From NCBI RefSeq assembly GCF_025370875.1, contig NZ_JAMXFD010000027.1, positions 28,438 through 92,437 of the forward strand: a stretch of DNA of 64,000 nucleotides, written 5' to 3'. A program made the translations under genes and the position numbers. This DNA comes from Laspinema palackyanum D2c. GTDB taxonomy: Bacteria; Cyanobacteriota; Cyanobacteriia; Cyanobacteriales; Laspinemataceae. Positions 27,048-39,645 of the stretch are shown piece by piece; positions within the stretch are counted from its first letter, which is position 1; the number at the start of each line of letters is the position of its first letter. Below the pieces are notes generated by a model. The model was not told the origin of the DNA, did no database searches, and saw nothing but the letters and a program-made list of their open reading frames with translations.

Positions 27048-28253
27048 TCAACTCGAAGGAGTGAGTAAAATTAGTTGCCGTTTTTGCAGACTTCTGACTC
27101 CCTCTAAATCCAAGTTCACTCCTGCTAAAATCTCTCCTACGGTTTTCGTTCCCTCCCCTTCCTGGGAATTGGCATCACACCCTTTCATAAACTCAAACTC
27201 ATCCTCAGATAAAGTCACGAGTTGATAATTGTAATCAAACAAATGTTGGGAGGGCCATCCTTGTAGGCAGATGCTCACTTCGGGAATGGCTGCTAACAAG
27301 GCTTCATCATTTCCCCAGTCCATTTTAACTAGGGGAGGACGGGCTAGGAAAAACTCATAATGGGTGATTTCTGGATCAAGGAGTTCAATGAGTCGATATC
27401 GGGCCCGATCGCCTAACTTTTGCGCCTCTCCCATCAACTCTGAATCCTTCCCTAACAACCGATCTACATTCCAATAGTCCGGATTGGAAAACCCTAAAAA
27501 CTCTAACCCCGACGCATCAATCAACTCAAACAAAGTATCGATATTATAATCAATCTCTTGAGGATGCAGATACATATCGGCAAAATTGGCATCCCGATGA
27601 TTTTCCATCGCCCACCGTTCTTTTTCCCGCTTCACCAAACGGTTATTTTCCGGTAAAGCTGCAAACACTTTCCGCCCGATTTTTACCCCTTCTTGATAGT
27701 CGCTGGATTTGTCCCCTTGCAGGAGGGCGATCGCCTGTTGCATCAGTTGAATTTCCCAGCGTCCTAACTCTGCATACACAAAAATATGCATAATTCCCCC
27801 AGGGGCCAACTTTTTCGCTAACGCCTGAATCCCGCGAATGGGATCCGGGAGGTGATGCAACACCCCGACACAATTAATGTGGTCAAATTCCCCTTCCAGT
27901 TGCGCCACGTCATAAATACTGAGATGATGGAACTCAACCCGAGAGGCCCCAGAACGCCGACAGCGATCGCGCGCCACCTCTAAGGCCCCCCCGCTTAAAT
28001 CAATCCCCGTAATCTGCGCTTCCGGGTTCAGATGCACCAAATATTCGGTTCCCACACCCGTCCCGCATCCCGCATCCAAAATCCTTACCGCCTGAGTTGC
28101 TGGTTTGCGCCCGGTGCAGAAGGCATAGGCAGCAGGCCAAGTCCAGCGCCAATTGTACCCCGGAGGTGGTTCATCGAGGAGGGCTTCCGGGGGAAACGGA
28201 TAAGTATCATACAGTTGTCTAACCGCAGCAGTAATCTGTTCAGAGTTCGGCAT
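27048..28253 (-). CDS. Class I SAM-dependent methyltransferase
   Basis: 401-aa protein with a methyltransferase core in the first half: motif I ILDAGCGTGVGTEYL, acidic post-I strand ITGIDLS, and INCVGVLHHLPDP with APGG following. The N-terminus (AVRQLYDTYPFPPEALL) is typical of a cyanobacterial group of methyltransferases that act on unidentified substrates. The C-terminal 150 residues are not recognisable to me. Start ATG 28253 gives MPNSEQ; the upstream in-frame extension to 28313 is not protein-like. It is divergent from apcE; no functional link is evident. Confidence 0.8.
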   Translation of the reverse strand: MPNSEQITAAVRQLYDTYPFPPEALLDEPPPGYNWRWTWPAAYAFCTGRKPATQAVRILDAGCGTGVGTEYLVHLNPEAQITGIDLSGGALEVARDRCRRSGASRVEFHHLSIYDVAQLEGEFDHINCVGVLHHLPDPIRGIQALAKKLAPGGIMHIFVYAELGRWEIQLMQQAIALLQGDKSSDYQEGVKIGRKVFAALPENNRLVKREKERWAMENHRDANFADMYLHPQEIDYNIDTLFELIDASGLEFLGFSNPDYWNVDRLLGKDSELMGEAQKLGDRARYRLIELLDPEITHYEFFLARPPLVKMDWGNDEALLAAIPEVSICLQGWPSQHLFDYNYQLVTLSEDEFEFMKGCDANSQEGEGTKTVGEILAGVNLDLEGVRSLQKRQLILLTPSS

Positions 28254-31945
<3,692 letters not shown>

Positions 31946-32015
31946 TCTTTGAAAACGCAATTTTTGAGGGGAGATAGGTTGGATTAGATTTATCTCGTCT
32001 TGATCAGAGTTGGAT

Positions 32016-32047
32016 AACCCAGTCTGGATGACAGACTGGGTTTTTTT
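32016..32047 (+). terminator. Rho-independent terminator of apcE
   Basis: Perfect 11-bp stem (aacccagtctg at 32016-32026, cagactgggtt at 32032-32042) with a 5-base loop and a run of T residues. It is strong and about 70 bases after the apcE stop. Confidence 0.93.
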
Positions 32048-32358
32048 GTGGGGAATAAGATAAATACCCCTCTTCTGTCAAACCCGGTTGAAAGCCTGAT
32101 CCCTGTTTGGGGAGGACGTTGAAACTCTGTGCGTTGGCGTATCGGAAGTTTTGTCAAAACTATCGCCCCCAACGGAAACCGACGCAGAAGAATCACTGGG
32201 GAAGTTGCAAGTTTGCTCAACTCAAAGAGACGTTTTCTTTGTTTCCTGAATAGGTGGAGTGCCAGGTAACGAATTCTCGCCACACTAATTCTGTCGTCAA
32301 TTCCCGTGTAGAGAGGGTTCCAAAATAGGAATTCGTTGCGGACTGAAGCCTTTATTTG
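32048..32358. other. Non-coding gap after apcE terminator
   Basis: About 310 bases without a gene. It lies between the apcE terminator and the 3' end of the minus-strand kinase-GUN4 gene. No recognisable repeat or RNA was seen. Confidence 0.5.
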
Positions 32359-33732
32359 CTAAAGTTTACAAGTCTCTAAGCGAGAGCAGAGAAGAGGGAT
32401 ATGCCACACCTCGGCATTACTATACCAAAACCATTCTCCCCCTTCGATATCCTCTGTCATGACCTTATCCTCGCTCGGGAGGGATCCCCTGTACCCCTGC
32501 TTAATAATATCCGAATACTTAATCCAACTCCCTCCCCTACACCAACCTACTCGATTGCAGAATCTTTCCCAGTCTTTATTATGCTTTGTTGGACTCCCAC
32601 ATTCCTCCCAAATTTTCTTCTGCACGCTGAAGCCAAACTTACCCTGGCTGTAGTGGACCCACAGCTTATCGATAATCTTCAAATCCTTGCAGGGAAACCT
32701 GTTAATATCTTCAGGTCTCAACCATTGCTCTTTTTCTTTTCCCATCACCTCATACATTCGCTTTCCCGTTTCCCCGTCAGCTTCCTCCCACTGCTTCGCC
32801 GCTAGTAAATCCCGCAGTTTATAATAGTTAATTCCCGGACGTTCTGAAGACAGGTCTAAATCGTCAATACTCAGTAAAGTATCTCCACGGTTTGATGAAC
32901 TCGGTTGAACTGCATCAAGAACCTGTTGAGCCGTCCACCGTTGCCTTGGATTTTTCGCAAAACACCCTTTGAGAATGTCCACAACTTCACGACTCAACTC
33001 CTGGGGAAATTCAGGTTCCTGCGTCATTACTTTCATCATCAACTCCGGAATTGTTGTCGCCGCAAAGGGATGCGTCCCCGTCAACATCTCCTGAAGCAGA
33101 ATTCCTAGGGACCACACATCCCACCCCGGATGAATTTCACCCTGATAAGACTCTGGGGGTTGATAGGCGAATGTCGCGATTTGCTGAATTGGACTGGTTT
33201 TGGTGTAAGTTCCTTGGGTCAACATCCGAGAAATGCCAAAATCTGCCACTTTCCACACCTGACCCACCTTTAAAATATTCTCAGGTTTGAGGTCACGATG
33301 GACAATATTTCGACTGTGGATAAACACCAAGGACGACGCGATTTGAGCGACGATATTCCGAACTTCTTCCAATGGTAACGTCTGGCGGTTTGCCAAATAC
33401 TTTCTCAAGGAATCCTCTGCCAGTTCCATCGCTAACCCCAAATATTTCTCGTCTTCGTCGGCATCGTCTTCAAAACCGATTTCTGAACTATAACAATCTA
33501 ATAAATGAGGATGTTTGAGGCTGGTGGCGAGGCGTAATTCGGCAATTTGCGAGTCGAGTTGAGAAGTATCAACCAGAAAAATTTTCAGTGCTACTTGTCG
33601 AATCAAACGGTCAGCAATCACTTCATTGGCGAGGAAAACGCCACCCAACGTTCCTGAATCGATGAATTTGACGAGGTGATATTTGTTATTGAATTGGTCT
33701 CCGACCATTTTTTTCCAAAAACGTTTGTCCAT
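32359..33732 (-). CDS. Serine/threonine protein kinase fused to a GUN4 tetrapyrrole-binding domain
   Basis: 457-aa two-domain protein. Residues about 16-265 are a eukaryotic-like kinase with the invariant lysine (VALKIF), catalytic HRDLKPEN and metal-binding DFG (VADFGISRM) intact. Its glycine loop, DSGTLGGVF, is atypical. From about 305 to 440 is a GUN4-type domain (LRDLLAAKQWEEADGETGKR, EDINRFPCKDLKIIDKLW, GKFGFSVQKKIWEE), a fold that binds chlorophyll or bilin precursors. This suggests a kinase regulated by a tetrapyrrole. It sits between apcE and apcA on the opposite strand, a suggestive but unproven context for phycobilisome or pigment control. Confidence 0.88.
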   Translation of the reverse strand: MDKRFWKKMVGDQFNNKYHLVKFIDSGTLGGVFLANEVIADRLIRQVALKIFLVDTSQLDSQIAELRLATSLKHPHLLDCYSSEIGFEDDADEDEKYLGLAMELAEDSLRKYLANRQTLPLEEVRNIVAQIASSLVFIHSRNIVHRDLKPENILKVGQVWKVADFGISRMLTQGTYTKTSPIQQIATFAYQPPESYQGEIHPGWDVWSLGILLQEMLTGTHPFAATTIPELMMKVMTQEPEFPQELSREVVDILKGCFAKNPRQRWTAQQVLDAVQPSSSNRGDTLLSIDDLDLSSERPGINYYKLRDLLAAKQWEEADGETGKRMYEVMGKEKEQWLRPEDINRFPCKDLKIIDKLWVHYSQGKFGFSVQKKIWEECGSPTKHNKDWERFCNRVGWCRGGSWIKYSDIIKQGYRGSLPSEDKVMTEDIEGGEWFWYSNAEVWHIPLLCSRLETCKL

Positions 33733-33766
33733 TAGCTTTCTGCGGGTAGTGTTGACGGTAGAACTC

Positions 33767-33964
33767 TCAAAATTTTAAACCAGAATCTGGATTTTCCGGT
33801 GTTTTTAGACCACGCTGGCGCGATAAGTTCACAACCTTTCTGACACTCTCAGCTTGCTGTTTTTGCAAATCAGCGAAAAGAGCTTTCAAGTCGTGGTTGA
33901 ACGACCGTGAATACTCTTCGCGAATTCTGTGAATTTCTTCTACAATTGGGTCTTGATACATCAT
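33767..33964 (-). CDS. Small conserved protein, antitoxin-like
   Basis: 65-aa protein from ATG 33964 (or the adjacent ATG 33961), with gaaggtg about 6 bases upstream. It begins MYQDPIVEEIHRIREEYSRS, a pattern I know from many short cyanobacterial proteins that are often found beside toxin or Uma2 genes. It is helical and charged with a basic tail. No partner toxin is immediately adjacent; a PIN toxin pair lies 150 bases upstream on the same strand. Function unknown. Confidence 0.65.
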   Translation of the reverse strand: MMYQDPIVEEIHRIREEYSRSFNHDLKALFADLQKQQAESVRKVVNLSRQRGLKTPENPDSGLKF

Positions 33965-34119
33965 CGATACACCTTCATATAAAGTTCTTTGTGTCCATTT
34001 GTTTCTAATACTAAAAGTAGTCATCCCCCAACCCGGGCCAATTCTCGCGAATCACCTTTTATAACCGCGTCGATTCTTCAATCTGCTCCTCCAACTTTGC
34101 CGTCAATCCCTGTATTTCC

Positions 34120-34563
34120 TTACGGCTCCAACTCACTTACCAGCAAAATATTTAGCTCGGCTATGCGCTTTAGATGAGCATCATTCGTCAAAAATGCCTG
34201 ACAGCCAGCATCGATCGCTGCGGCAATCTGCAATGCATCAGGAAGTTGTAGATTGTATTGAACTCTAACCCTTGCTGCCTGTCGAGCGATCGCCAGGGTA
34301 TTCTCCACAAACAGTACATCATCCCGTGTAAAAATAGCCACATAGACTTGTTCTAAATCCGGTAAGCCCATCTGCAAAGCACCCACTAAGCACTCGGCAA
34401 CCGTCACCGTTCCCACCACTGGCGTAATCCCCGACTCTAATCGCTCAAATATTGGATCAACCTGATCGACAAAGCTAGGATTGCGTTCTACAAAGTAAAT
34501 GACAGGAGCCGTGTCTAAAAACAACCGAGATACCCCTGCTAGAGCGGCTTCAATTTTCATCAT
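34120..34563 (-). CDS. PIN domain toxin (VapC-like)
   Basis: 147-aa PIN-domain ribonuclease-type toxin. The acidic active-site residues are all visible: D17 (LFLDTAP), E57 (TVAECLVG), D109 (LPDALQIA) and D128 (LTNDAHL). The start ATG at 34563 overlaps the stop of the upstream antitoxin gene by four bases, the classic toxin-antitoxin arrangement. Likely RNA target unknown. Confidence 0.9.
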   Translation of the reverse strand: MMKIEAALAGVSRLFLDTAPVIYFVERNPSFVDQVDPIFERLESGITPVVGTVTVAECLVGALQMGLPDLEQVYVAIFTRDDVLFVENTLAIARQAARVRVQYNLQLPDALQIAAAIDAGCQAFLTNDAHLKRIAELNILLVSELEP

Positions 34564-34808
34564 TCGCCTCGCAACACCTGGCTTCGATGCTCATCCCCTT
34601 CCCTCCGAGTGCGTGAAACCCACTCTTGAGCATCTTCTCCCATCATGGGATAGGGAGCCATTCCTTTTAAATCGCTCCATCGAGGCTTGGCTCTGACGAC
34701 GACCTCGGACTGTTTTAGTCCCTGTGCAATCTGCCGAATCAACTCTAAGCGATCTTCAGGGGTGAGTTGCTCAACTTGTTGCAATAGGTGTTCTAGTAAA
34801 GGACTCAT
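34560..34808 (-). CDS. Antitoxin partner of the PIN toxin
   Basis: 82-aa protein immediately upstream of the PIN toxin gene, overlapping it as ATGA. The N-terminal half is helical (LLEHLLQQVEQLTPEDRLEL), resembling the small cyanobacterial VapB-type or DUF2281-like antitoxins, and the C-terminal half (WSDLKGMAPYPMMGEDAQEW) probably wraps the toxin. Identification rests mainly on the pairing. Confidence 0.8.
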   Translation of the reverse strand: MSPLLEHLLQQVEQLTPEDRLELIRQIAQGLKQSEVVVRAKPRWSDLKGMAPYPMMGEDAQEWVSRTRREGDEHRSQVLRGE

Positions 34809-34864
34809 AAACCCAACCTCCGCAGATTTGCCTGCATTGCTGCCTCTAATTTAGCACTTTCGAC

Positions 34865-35020
34865 TCACTCCTCCTCCAATTTTTTCGTCAACGGTTCCAT
34901 CTTTTCCTCAAAGGGCTTATCGTCATCTTCCAGTTCTTCTGCATCAGTCAGTTCTCGGTGTGTCCGGTCAATCAACAGGCCCAATTTTCGCCTCGACTAC
35001 AGCAGGGGTGATAGAGGGGG
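34865..35020 (-). pseudogene. Remnant of a type I restriction methylase (HsdM) C-terminus
   Basis: Minus-strand sequence ending at TGA 34865-34867 reads THRELTDAEELEDDD, then KPFEEKMEPLTKKLEEE, which resembles the C-terminal end of HsdM-type N6-adenine methylases. Just upstream the similarity seems to continue in another frame (TPAVVEAKIG), implying a frameshift. A second short look-alike (KEIQGLTAKLEEQIEEST) ends at 34059-34061 on the other side of the PIN pair. The family identification is by memory of the motif and is uncertain. Confidence 0.35.
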
Positions 35021-35608
35021 TTAATCCAGACCGCGATAGAGTCGTTCGCTGAGAAATTCAAGGTCGAGACTGGTGAGGGTGATGCGATCGCCCGCCTCAT
35101 AAATCGTAGTTTCCCAAGTATCAGCAGCGATGCGGCGATGGCATTCGACTCGCTGGGTATCTTGGGAAATTAGAACATATTCTTCCAGACTGTCGAGGTT
35201 TTGGTAGTCGGTGAATTTGAGGTCACGGTCAAAAGCTTCGGTACTGCTTGAGAGGACTTCGGCGATGAATTTGGGATAGCGTTTAATGTAGCGGTCTTGG
35301 CGATCGCGCGGGTCACAGGTCACGAAAGCATCGGGGTAATAATAAAACTCATCTTTGTAGTTGACTTTGACAGTGCTGCCGTAGAAGCGACAGGGTGAGT
35401 CGCCAAGGTGTTGATCAATCTCACTCAGGAGGTTTATTGCAATCCGTGAATGGCGATCGCTACAGCCGTTCATGGCGTAAACGAGGCCACCTCGGTATTC
35501 GTGGCGGATGGGATTTTGGCGTTCTAAGGCGAGGTAGTCGTCAGGGTGGATGTAGTGGGGAATGGCAATTATGGGTGGGTTGTGACTATCGATTTGACTT
35601 ATCTCCAT
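35021..35608 (-). CDS. Uma2 family (DUF820) nuclease-fold protein
   Basis: 195-aa Uma2 protein with HPDDYLALERQNPIRHEYRG at the start, YYPDAFVTCDPRD (Asp), FIAEVLSSSTEAFDRDLKF (Glu, Lys) and SLEEYVLISQ. It belongs to the same subgroup as the gene at 22342. All expected motifs are present; function unknown. Confidence 0.9.
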   Translation of the reverse strand: MEISQIDSHNPPIIAIPHYIHPDDYLALERQNPIRHEYRGGLVYAMNGCSDRHSRIAINLLSEIDQHLGDSPCRFYGSTVKVNYKDEFYYYPDAFVTCDPRDRQDRYIKRYPKFIAEVLSSSTEAFDRDLKFTDYQNLDSLEEYVLISQDTQRVECHRRIAADTWETTIYEAGDRITLTSLDLEFLSERLYRGLD

Positions 35609-35915
35609 TCTGCGAAGGAATTACCGGCCATGATTGATAAAAGTTTAACCGCTTGAATGGGGGAAAGGATTGGAATGCTGGCAAGTGGCGGACAAAATAG
35701 CTGAGGAGGCGATCGGCTTTACCTTACAGATATAATCTCAGAAATACATCCTCCAGAGCAGGCGATCGCATGACCACTATCAAGCAATTAGATGATTTTC
35801 TCACTTCAAGTAAAAATCATCAAGGATTCAAAACAGGTTTAGCTGATTCAATGATTGGGATAATAATATCAGATTATCTCTTCTCCTAAATCTGTCAGAA
35901 TGCTGCAAAAATAAT
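35609..35915. other. Gap with a weak 39-codon open frame
   Basis: The only open frame is ATG 35770 to TAA 35887-35889 (starting MTTIKQLDDFLTSS), with no Shine-Dalgarno and no recognisable family. It may be a remnant. A HIP1-like cgatcgc precedes it. Confidence 0.35.
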
Positions 35916-36887
35916 TCAGGAATTCCAAGTATTTTCAAGTTTTAATTTAACTCGTTTAATCAAAGATTTTTTCTGGTCAATATCCGAGCGCAGAGCCTGT
36001 TTATTAGTCATTAAAAGACTGGACAATAAACCAAAAGATGATCTTGAAGAAAATAGTAAATGGTCACACTCCGCCAGCAAATATAAATCAACTAGCGCCT
36101 CAATGCCATTTTGAATTAAATCCTCACATTCTTGAGGATTTTGATGCAGTCGTTTTCCAGAAGGAGAAAACCATTTATTTGTTGAAATAACATTAATAAA
36201 TTTCTCTCCAAATAACGATAAAACCTCTTGAGAATCCGTTGCCAAAAATATCTTATAGTTGGGGTGTTTGAACTTCACACTCCTGACAATTGATTGCAGA
36301 GATGCTTCTATTTCTGACAAAGGAACCTTCATGTCCGAATAACGAATATGGACCCCAATCATATAATCTGAAAAGTATTCTTGTTTAAATTGCTCAACTT
36401 TTAACCGAATATCCTCTTTTAACGTGAGGTTAGACTGTAAAATCAACTTGAGAATTTCCGGATTCGTTAGCTTGGCGAAACGACTATATTCACCTGTAAA
36501 TAAGGACCGCATCCTATGAATTTTATGGGTATAAGCTGATAACACAATAATAGTTTCGGGATAATCCAAACGGGATACATCACAAGATAGGTCTTGATCA
36601 CAATTGAGACCTGTCTCATTGAGTAAAGACCCCAAGGAACGATGTAGTTGATTCTGCCAGGGGGTAGGATAAATCGAATCAGTCACGGGTAACACTTCCA
36701 CGGACTGGGCCACCGGACAATCGAAGTAGCGAAAAAATAAATTATTTCCCGTATTAGAATAACTCCCATCCCGCCAATCAACCACCAACTGGCGACCACT
36801 AATCTGAGCATATAAAATCCCCGTTGCTACCGCAAAAACACGATTGCCAATACCGGAGGTTCCTTTAACAACTATATACTTTGCCAT
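35916..36887 (-). CDS. NodZ-like (fucosyltransferase-type) glycosyltransferase
   Basis: 323-aa protein resembling the GT23/NodZ group of fucosyltransferases. Seen are an N-terminal IVVKGTSGIGNRVFAVATGI nucleotide-sugar start, the central basic motif YMIGVHIRYSD, then IFLATDSQEVLSLF and the C-terminal LFSSRSSFGLLSSLL. These are in the order expected for the fold. The acceptor is unknown; a cell-surface or extracellular polysaccharide is likely. It is alone on the minus strand between Uma2 and apcA, with AT-rich composition that suggests recent acquisition. Confidence 0.72.
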   Translation of the reverse strand: MAKYIVVKGTSGIGNRVFAVATGILYAQISGRQLVVDWRDGSYSNTGNNLFFRYFDCPVAQSVEVLPVTDSIYPTPWQNQLHRSLGSLLNETGLNCDQDLSCDVSRLDYPETIIVLSAYTHKIHRMRSLFTGEYSRFAKLTNPEILKLILQSNLTLKEDIRLKVEQFKQEYFSDYMIGVHIRYSDMKVPLSEIEASLQSIVRSVKFKHPNYKIFLATDSQEVLSLFGEKFINVISTNKWFSPSGKRLHQNPQECEDLIQNGIEALVDLYLLAECDHLLFSSRSSFGLLSSLLMTNKQALRSDIDQKKSLIKRVKLKLENTWNS

Positions 36888-37938
36888 AGGGATAATGGAT
36901 TAATTACCGCTATCTTACCACAAATATCTTACCACAAGGTTTGAGTTTCGTCAAGAGCGACCTAGACCCAAACCTATCCCTCTCCAAGGTGAAATCCTCC
37001 CCTCAACCCTTGTTGTTTTCTTGGGGTTAACCTGTTAGATTATGTGTGATCAAGAATAGATATTAGTGCAAAAATCCCCATTAATTATCTTGAGTGGATT
37101 GCCCCCAGGGTGCGGAGAGAAATTGGCAAAAAATATTATTTTTGACTTAATTTGCAAGAACATTTGATGCTATTGGTAATTCATTTAAGGCAATTAAGGG
37201 TTGATTTAAGTTTTTGGCTAATGGTCAAATATTTAATTGACCCAAATTTTACTACTATGGAGTTTTGTCAGAACTGCTGCAAGGATTGCTATATATCTAA
37301 AAGGCTTTGAGGAATCCTCTGGTTAAATTTCTGCACTGCACTCGCCGAAAATTTGTTGCCGAGTCAGTGAGCGAAAAATGCACTCATTGCTGTGACTATA
37401 AATTAATGGAAGGCGATCGCCGGAGGGAGGTCCCTGACCCGCCCCAGTCTATGCATCCCCATTTTTGCCAATTTTACCACCCAGTGGCCCCATCGGAACC
37501 TGTCTTAATGGCCCCCCTCGCTGAAAGATCCTTCTGGGGAAATTACAGATACGCAATTTTAGACGCCCAATTTACCTCATGGCTCAATTACCAATCATTA
37601 ACTTGATAAAGTGGGCCTACCGGGCTGAAAATAGGGGTCTGGCCCCTGTTAACTGAGGAAAATTGTTACAAAATATTAAGTAAAGAGTGCGAATGTAAAC
37701 GTGATGATGCAAAATATCCGTATTTGCAAAATCCAGTCGAAGTCAAAAGTTTTTTTGTGAACCACATTCCCCTAGAATACAGCTAGGGAAAAGTGGGGTA
37801 ACTCAGGAGAAAGGGACTCAAACCCAAGCACTGAGTAAAAAAACCTAAAGACACAAAATTCCGAGAAAGGTCTTGCAAAACCCAGATTAATATTCTATAT
37901 ATCTGGATACACACTCTCATTGTTGGAGGAAGTAGTTA
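36888..37938. other. Long upstream region and leader of apcA
   Basis: About 1.05 kb without a convincing gene (an open frame at 37307-37606 does not look protein-like). It should hold the apcABC promoter and a long leader. A TAGAAT -10-like hexamer lies at 37773-37778, overlapping a small ccctag/ctaggg hairpin (37770-37788). A gttacaaaatattaag stretch near 37665 resembles half of an HLR1-type (RpaB) site. The strong Shine-Dalgarno ggagga is at 37925-37930. Promoter assignment is tentative. Confidence 0.5.
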
Positions 37939-38424
37939 ATGAGTATCGTCACGAAGTCCATCGTGAATGCAGATGCTGAGGCTCGCTACCTTAGCCCCGG
38001 CGAATTAGATCGGATCAAGTCTTTCGTCACCACTGGTGAGCGTCGCGTTCGCATCGCCCAAATCATGAGCGAATCCCGCGAGCGTATCGTCAAGCAAGCT
38101 GGCGATCAACTGTTCCAGAAGCGTCCTGATGTGGTTTCTCCCGGTGGCAACGCCTACGGTGAAGAAATGACCGCAACCTGCCTGCGCGACTTGGACTACT
38201 ACCTGCGTCTGATCAGCTACGGAATCGTTGCTGGCGACGTCACCCCGATTGAAGAAATCGGAATTGTCGGTGTTCGTGAAATGTACAAATCTCTCGGCAC
38301 CCCGATTGAAGGCGTTGCAGAAGGCATCCGTGCCATGAAGAACGTAGCTGCTTCCTTACTGTCTGCTGAAGATGCAGCCGAAGCTGGCTCCTACTTCGAC
38401 TACGTTATCGGTGCGATGCAGTAG
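37939..38424 (+). CDS. apcA: Allophycocyanin alpha subunit
   Basis: Core phycobiliprotein of the phycobilisome, 161 aa, a full-length globin-like fold. The phycocyanobilin attachment cysteine is C81 ([14 protein letters not shown]). It pairs with ApcB and stacks into trimers held by ApcC and ApcE. A good Shine-Dalgarno (ggagga) lies 8 bases upstream. The beta gene follows after 68 bases. Confidence 0.98.
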   Translation: MSIVTKSIVNADAEARYLSPGELDRIKSFVTTGERRVRIAQIMSESRERIVKQAGDQLFQKRPDVVSPGGNAYGEEMTATCLRDLDYYLRLISYGIVAGDVTPIEEIGIVGVREMYKSLGTPIEGVAEGIRAMKNVAASLLSAEDAAEAGSYFDYVIGAMQ

Positions 38425-38492
38425 AGCTTTTCTCTACTCCATTCGTTTAAGGTAAATAATCACAGATCGCGCAGTTTAAGGAAACATAAAAG

Positions 38493-38978
38493 ATGCAAGA
38501 CGCAATTACTGCTGTTATTAACTCCTCTGACGTCCAAGGTAAGTACCTAGACAACTCTGCTCTTGACAAACTCAAGGGCTACTTCCAAACCGGCGAACTC
38601 CGCGTTCGTGCTGCAACCGCTATCAGCGCCAATGCAGCCACCATCGTTAAGGAAGCCGTTGCCAAGTCCCTGCTGTACTCGGATGTAACCCGTCCCGGTG
38701 GTAATATGTACACCACCCGTCGCTATGCAGCTTGCATTCGTGACCTCGACTACTACCTCCGTTATGCCACCTATGCGATGCTGGCGGCTGACCCCTCCAT
38801 CCTCGACGAGCGCGTGCTCAATGGCTTGAAAGAAACCTACAACTCCTTGGGTGTGCCGATCGGTGCAACCGTGCAAGCAATCCAAGCCATGAAAGAAGTG
38901 ACCGCCGGTTTGGTAGGTCCTGATGCCGGTAAAGAAATGGGCGTCTACTTCGACTACATCTGCTCTGGCTTGAGCTAA
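38493..38978 (+). CDS. apcB: Allophycocyanin beta subunit
   Basis: 161-aa partner of ApcA. The phycocyanobilin cysteine is C81 ([14 protein letters not shown]), and the asparagine in the conserved GGNMY at about position 71 is the residue that is N-methylated in the family. Length and motifs are normal. It is co-transcribed with apcA and probably apcC. Confidence 0.98.
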   Translation: MQDAITAVINSSDVQGKYLDNSALDKLKGYFQTGELRVRAATAISANAATIVKEAVAKSLLYSDVTRPGGNMYTTRRYAACIRDLDYYLRYATYAMLAADPSILDERVLNGLKETYNSLGVPIGATVQAIQAMKEVTAGLVGPDAGKEMGVYFDYICSGLS

Positions 38979-39221
38979 ATGTGGAGTGTGGAGCCTGTAG
39001 AGCAGCGATTGAAAAATCATCGCTAACTCGGACAACGCTCTATTAACTCGACCTAGTTTTGAGGACAGGGAAGTCAAGAGTGAGTGCTAGCTCGTCAAAG
39101 GCTTGAGAAACAATTTCGATGAGTTTTAGCGAGCTAGTATTGACTCTGGACTCCCTGGCTTCAATTAAGATAGTTTTGTTCAGATACAAATTTTTTCCAA
39201 CGAAACAGGAGCAAGAAGCCC

Positions 39222-39425
39222 ATGAGAATGTTCAAAGTGACGGCTTGCGTGCCAAGCCAAAGCCGGATTCGCACCCAGCGGGAATTACAAAATACCTATT
39301 TCACCAAGCTCGTTCCTTACGACAACTGGTTTAAAGAGCAGCAACGGATTATGAAAATGGGTGGCAAAATCATCAAAGTGCAACTTGCCACTGGCAAACC
39401 CGGTATGAACACCGGCATATCTTAA
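39222..39425 (+). CDS. apcC: Allophycocyanin small core linker (L-C)
   Basis: 67-aa linker that caps allophycocyanin trimers in the core (MRMFKVTACVPSQSRIRTQR, FTKLVPYDNW, KMGGKIIKVQLATGKPG). Shine-Dalgarno aggag is about 10 bases upstream. The 243-base gap after apcB contains an 8-bp inverted repeat (ctagctcg at 39087-39094, cgagctag at 39130-39137) that could lower apcC expression relative to apcAB. This is the last gene of the cluster and is followed by a terminator. Confidence 0.97.
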   Translation: MRMFKVTACVPSQSRIRTQRELQNTYFTKLVPYDNWFKEQQRIMKMGGKIIKVQLATGKPGMNTGIS

Positions 39426-39472
39426 TTCTTACTGACATCACTACAGAAAGCACTCACAGCTTTAATGATTAT

Positions 39473-39499
39473 AAAAAGAGGTCTTCAGGGCCTCTTTTT
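39473..39499 (+). terminator. Rho-independent terminator of apcABC
   Basis: Perfect 9-bp stem (aaaaagagg / cctcttttt) with a 9-base loop, the right arm ending in five T residues, about 50 bases after apcC. Confidence 0.88.
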
Positions 39500-39645
39500 G
39501 CATTTCTGGAGAAGGGGATGGGGGGATGGGGGAGATGGGTAAAAGTTTGTAGTAACGACTTCAGTCGTTTCCGGCTTCCGCTTTCATTCGGGAAATCATA
39601 AAATATACTGAACTAAACTTAATCTAGTTATCGGACTTGCTTTGG
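39500..39645. repeat. Gap with a copy of the dispersed palindrome
   Basis: No gene. It contains gtttgtagtaacgacttcag and the remainder of the palindrome at 39545-39572, the same element as at 7713-7738 and, inverted, at 42006-42033 and 42063-42090. Confidence 0.7.

Noticed and set aside
35770..35889. 39-codon open frame MTTIKQLDDFLTSS...
   Set aside because: No ribosome-binding site and no family; too short to support.
37307..37606. 99-codon open frame upstream of apcA
   Set aside because: Composition is not protein-like, there is no family resemblance, and it lies in the expected promoter and leader region.
39119..39334. Open frame overlapping apcC
   Set aside because: It is a different frame over the apcC leader and gene; apcC itself is unambiguous.
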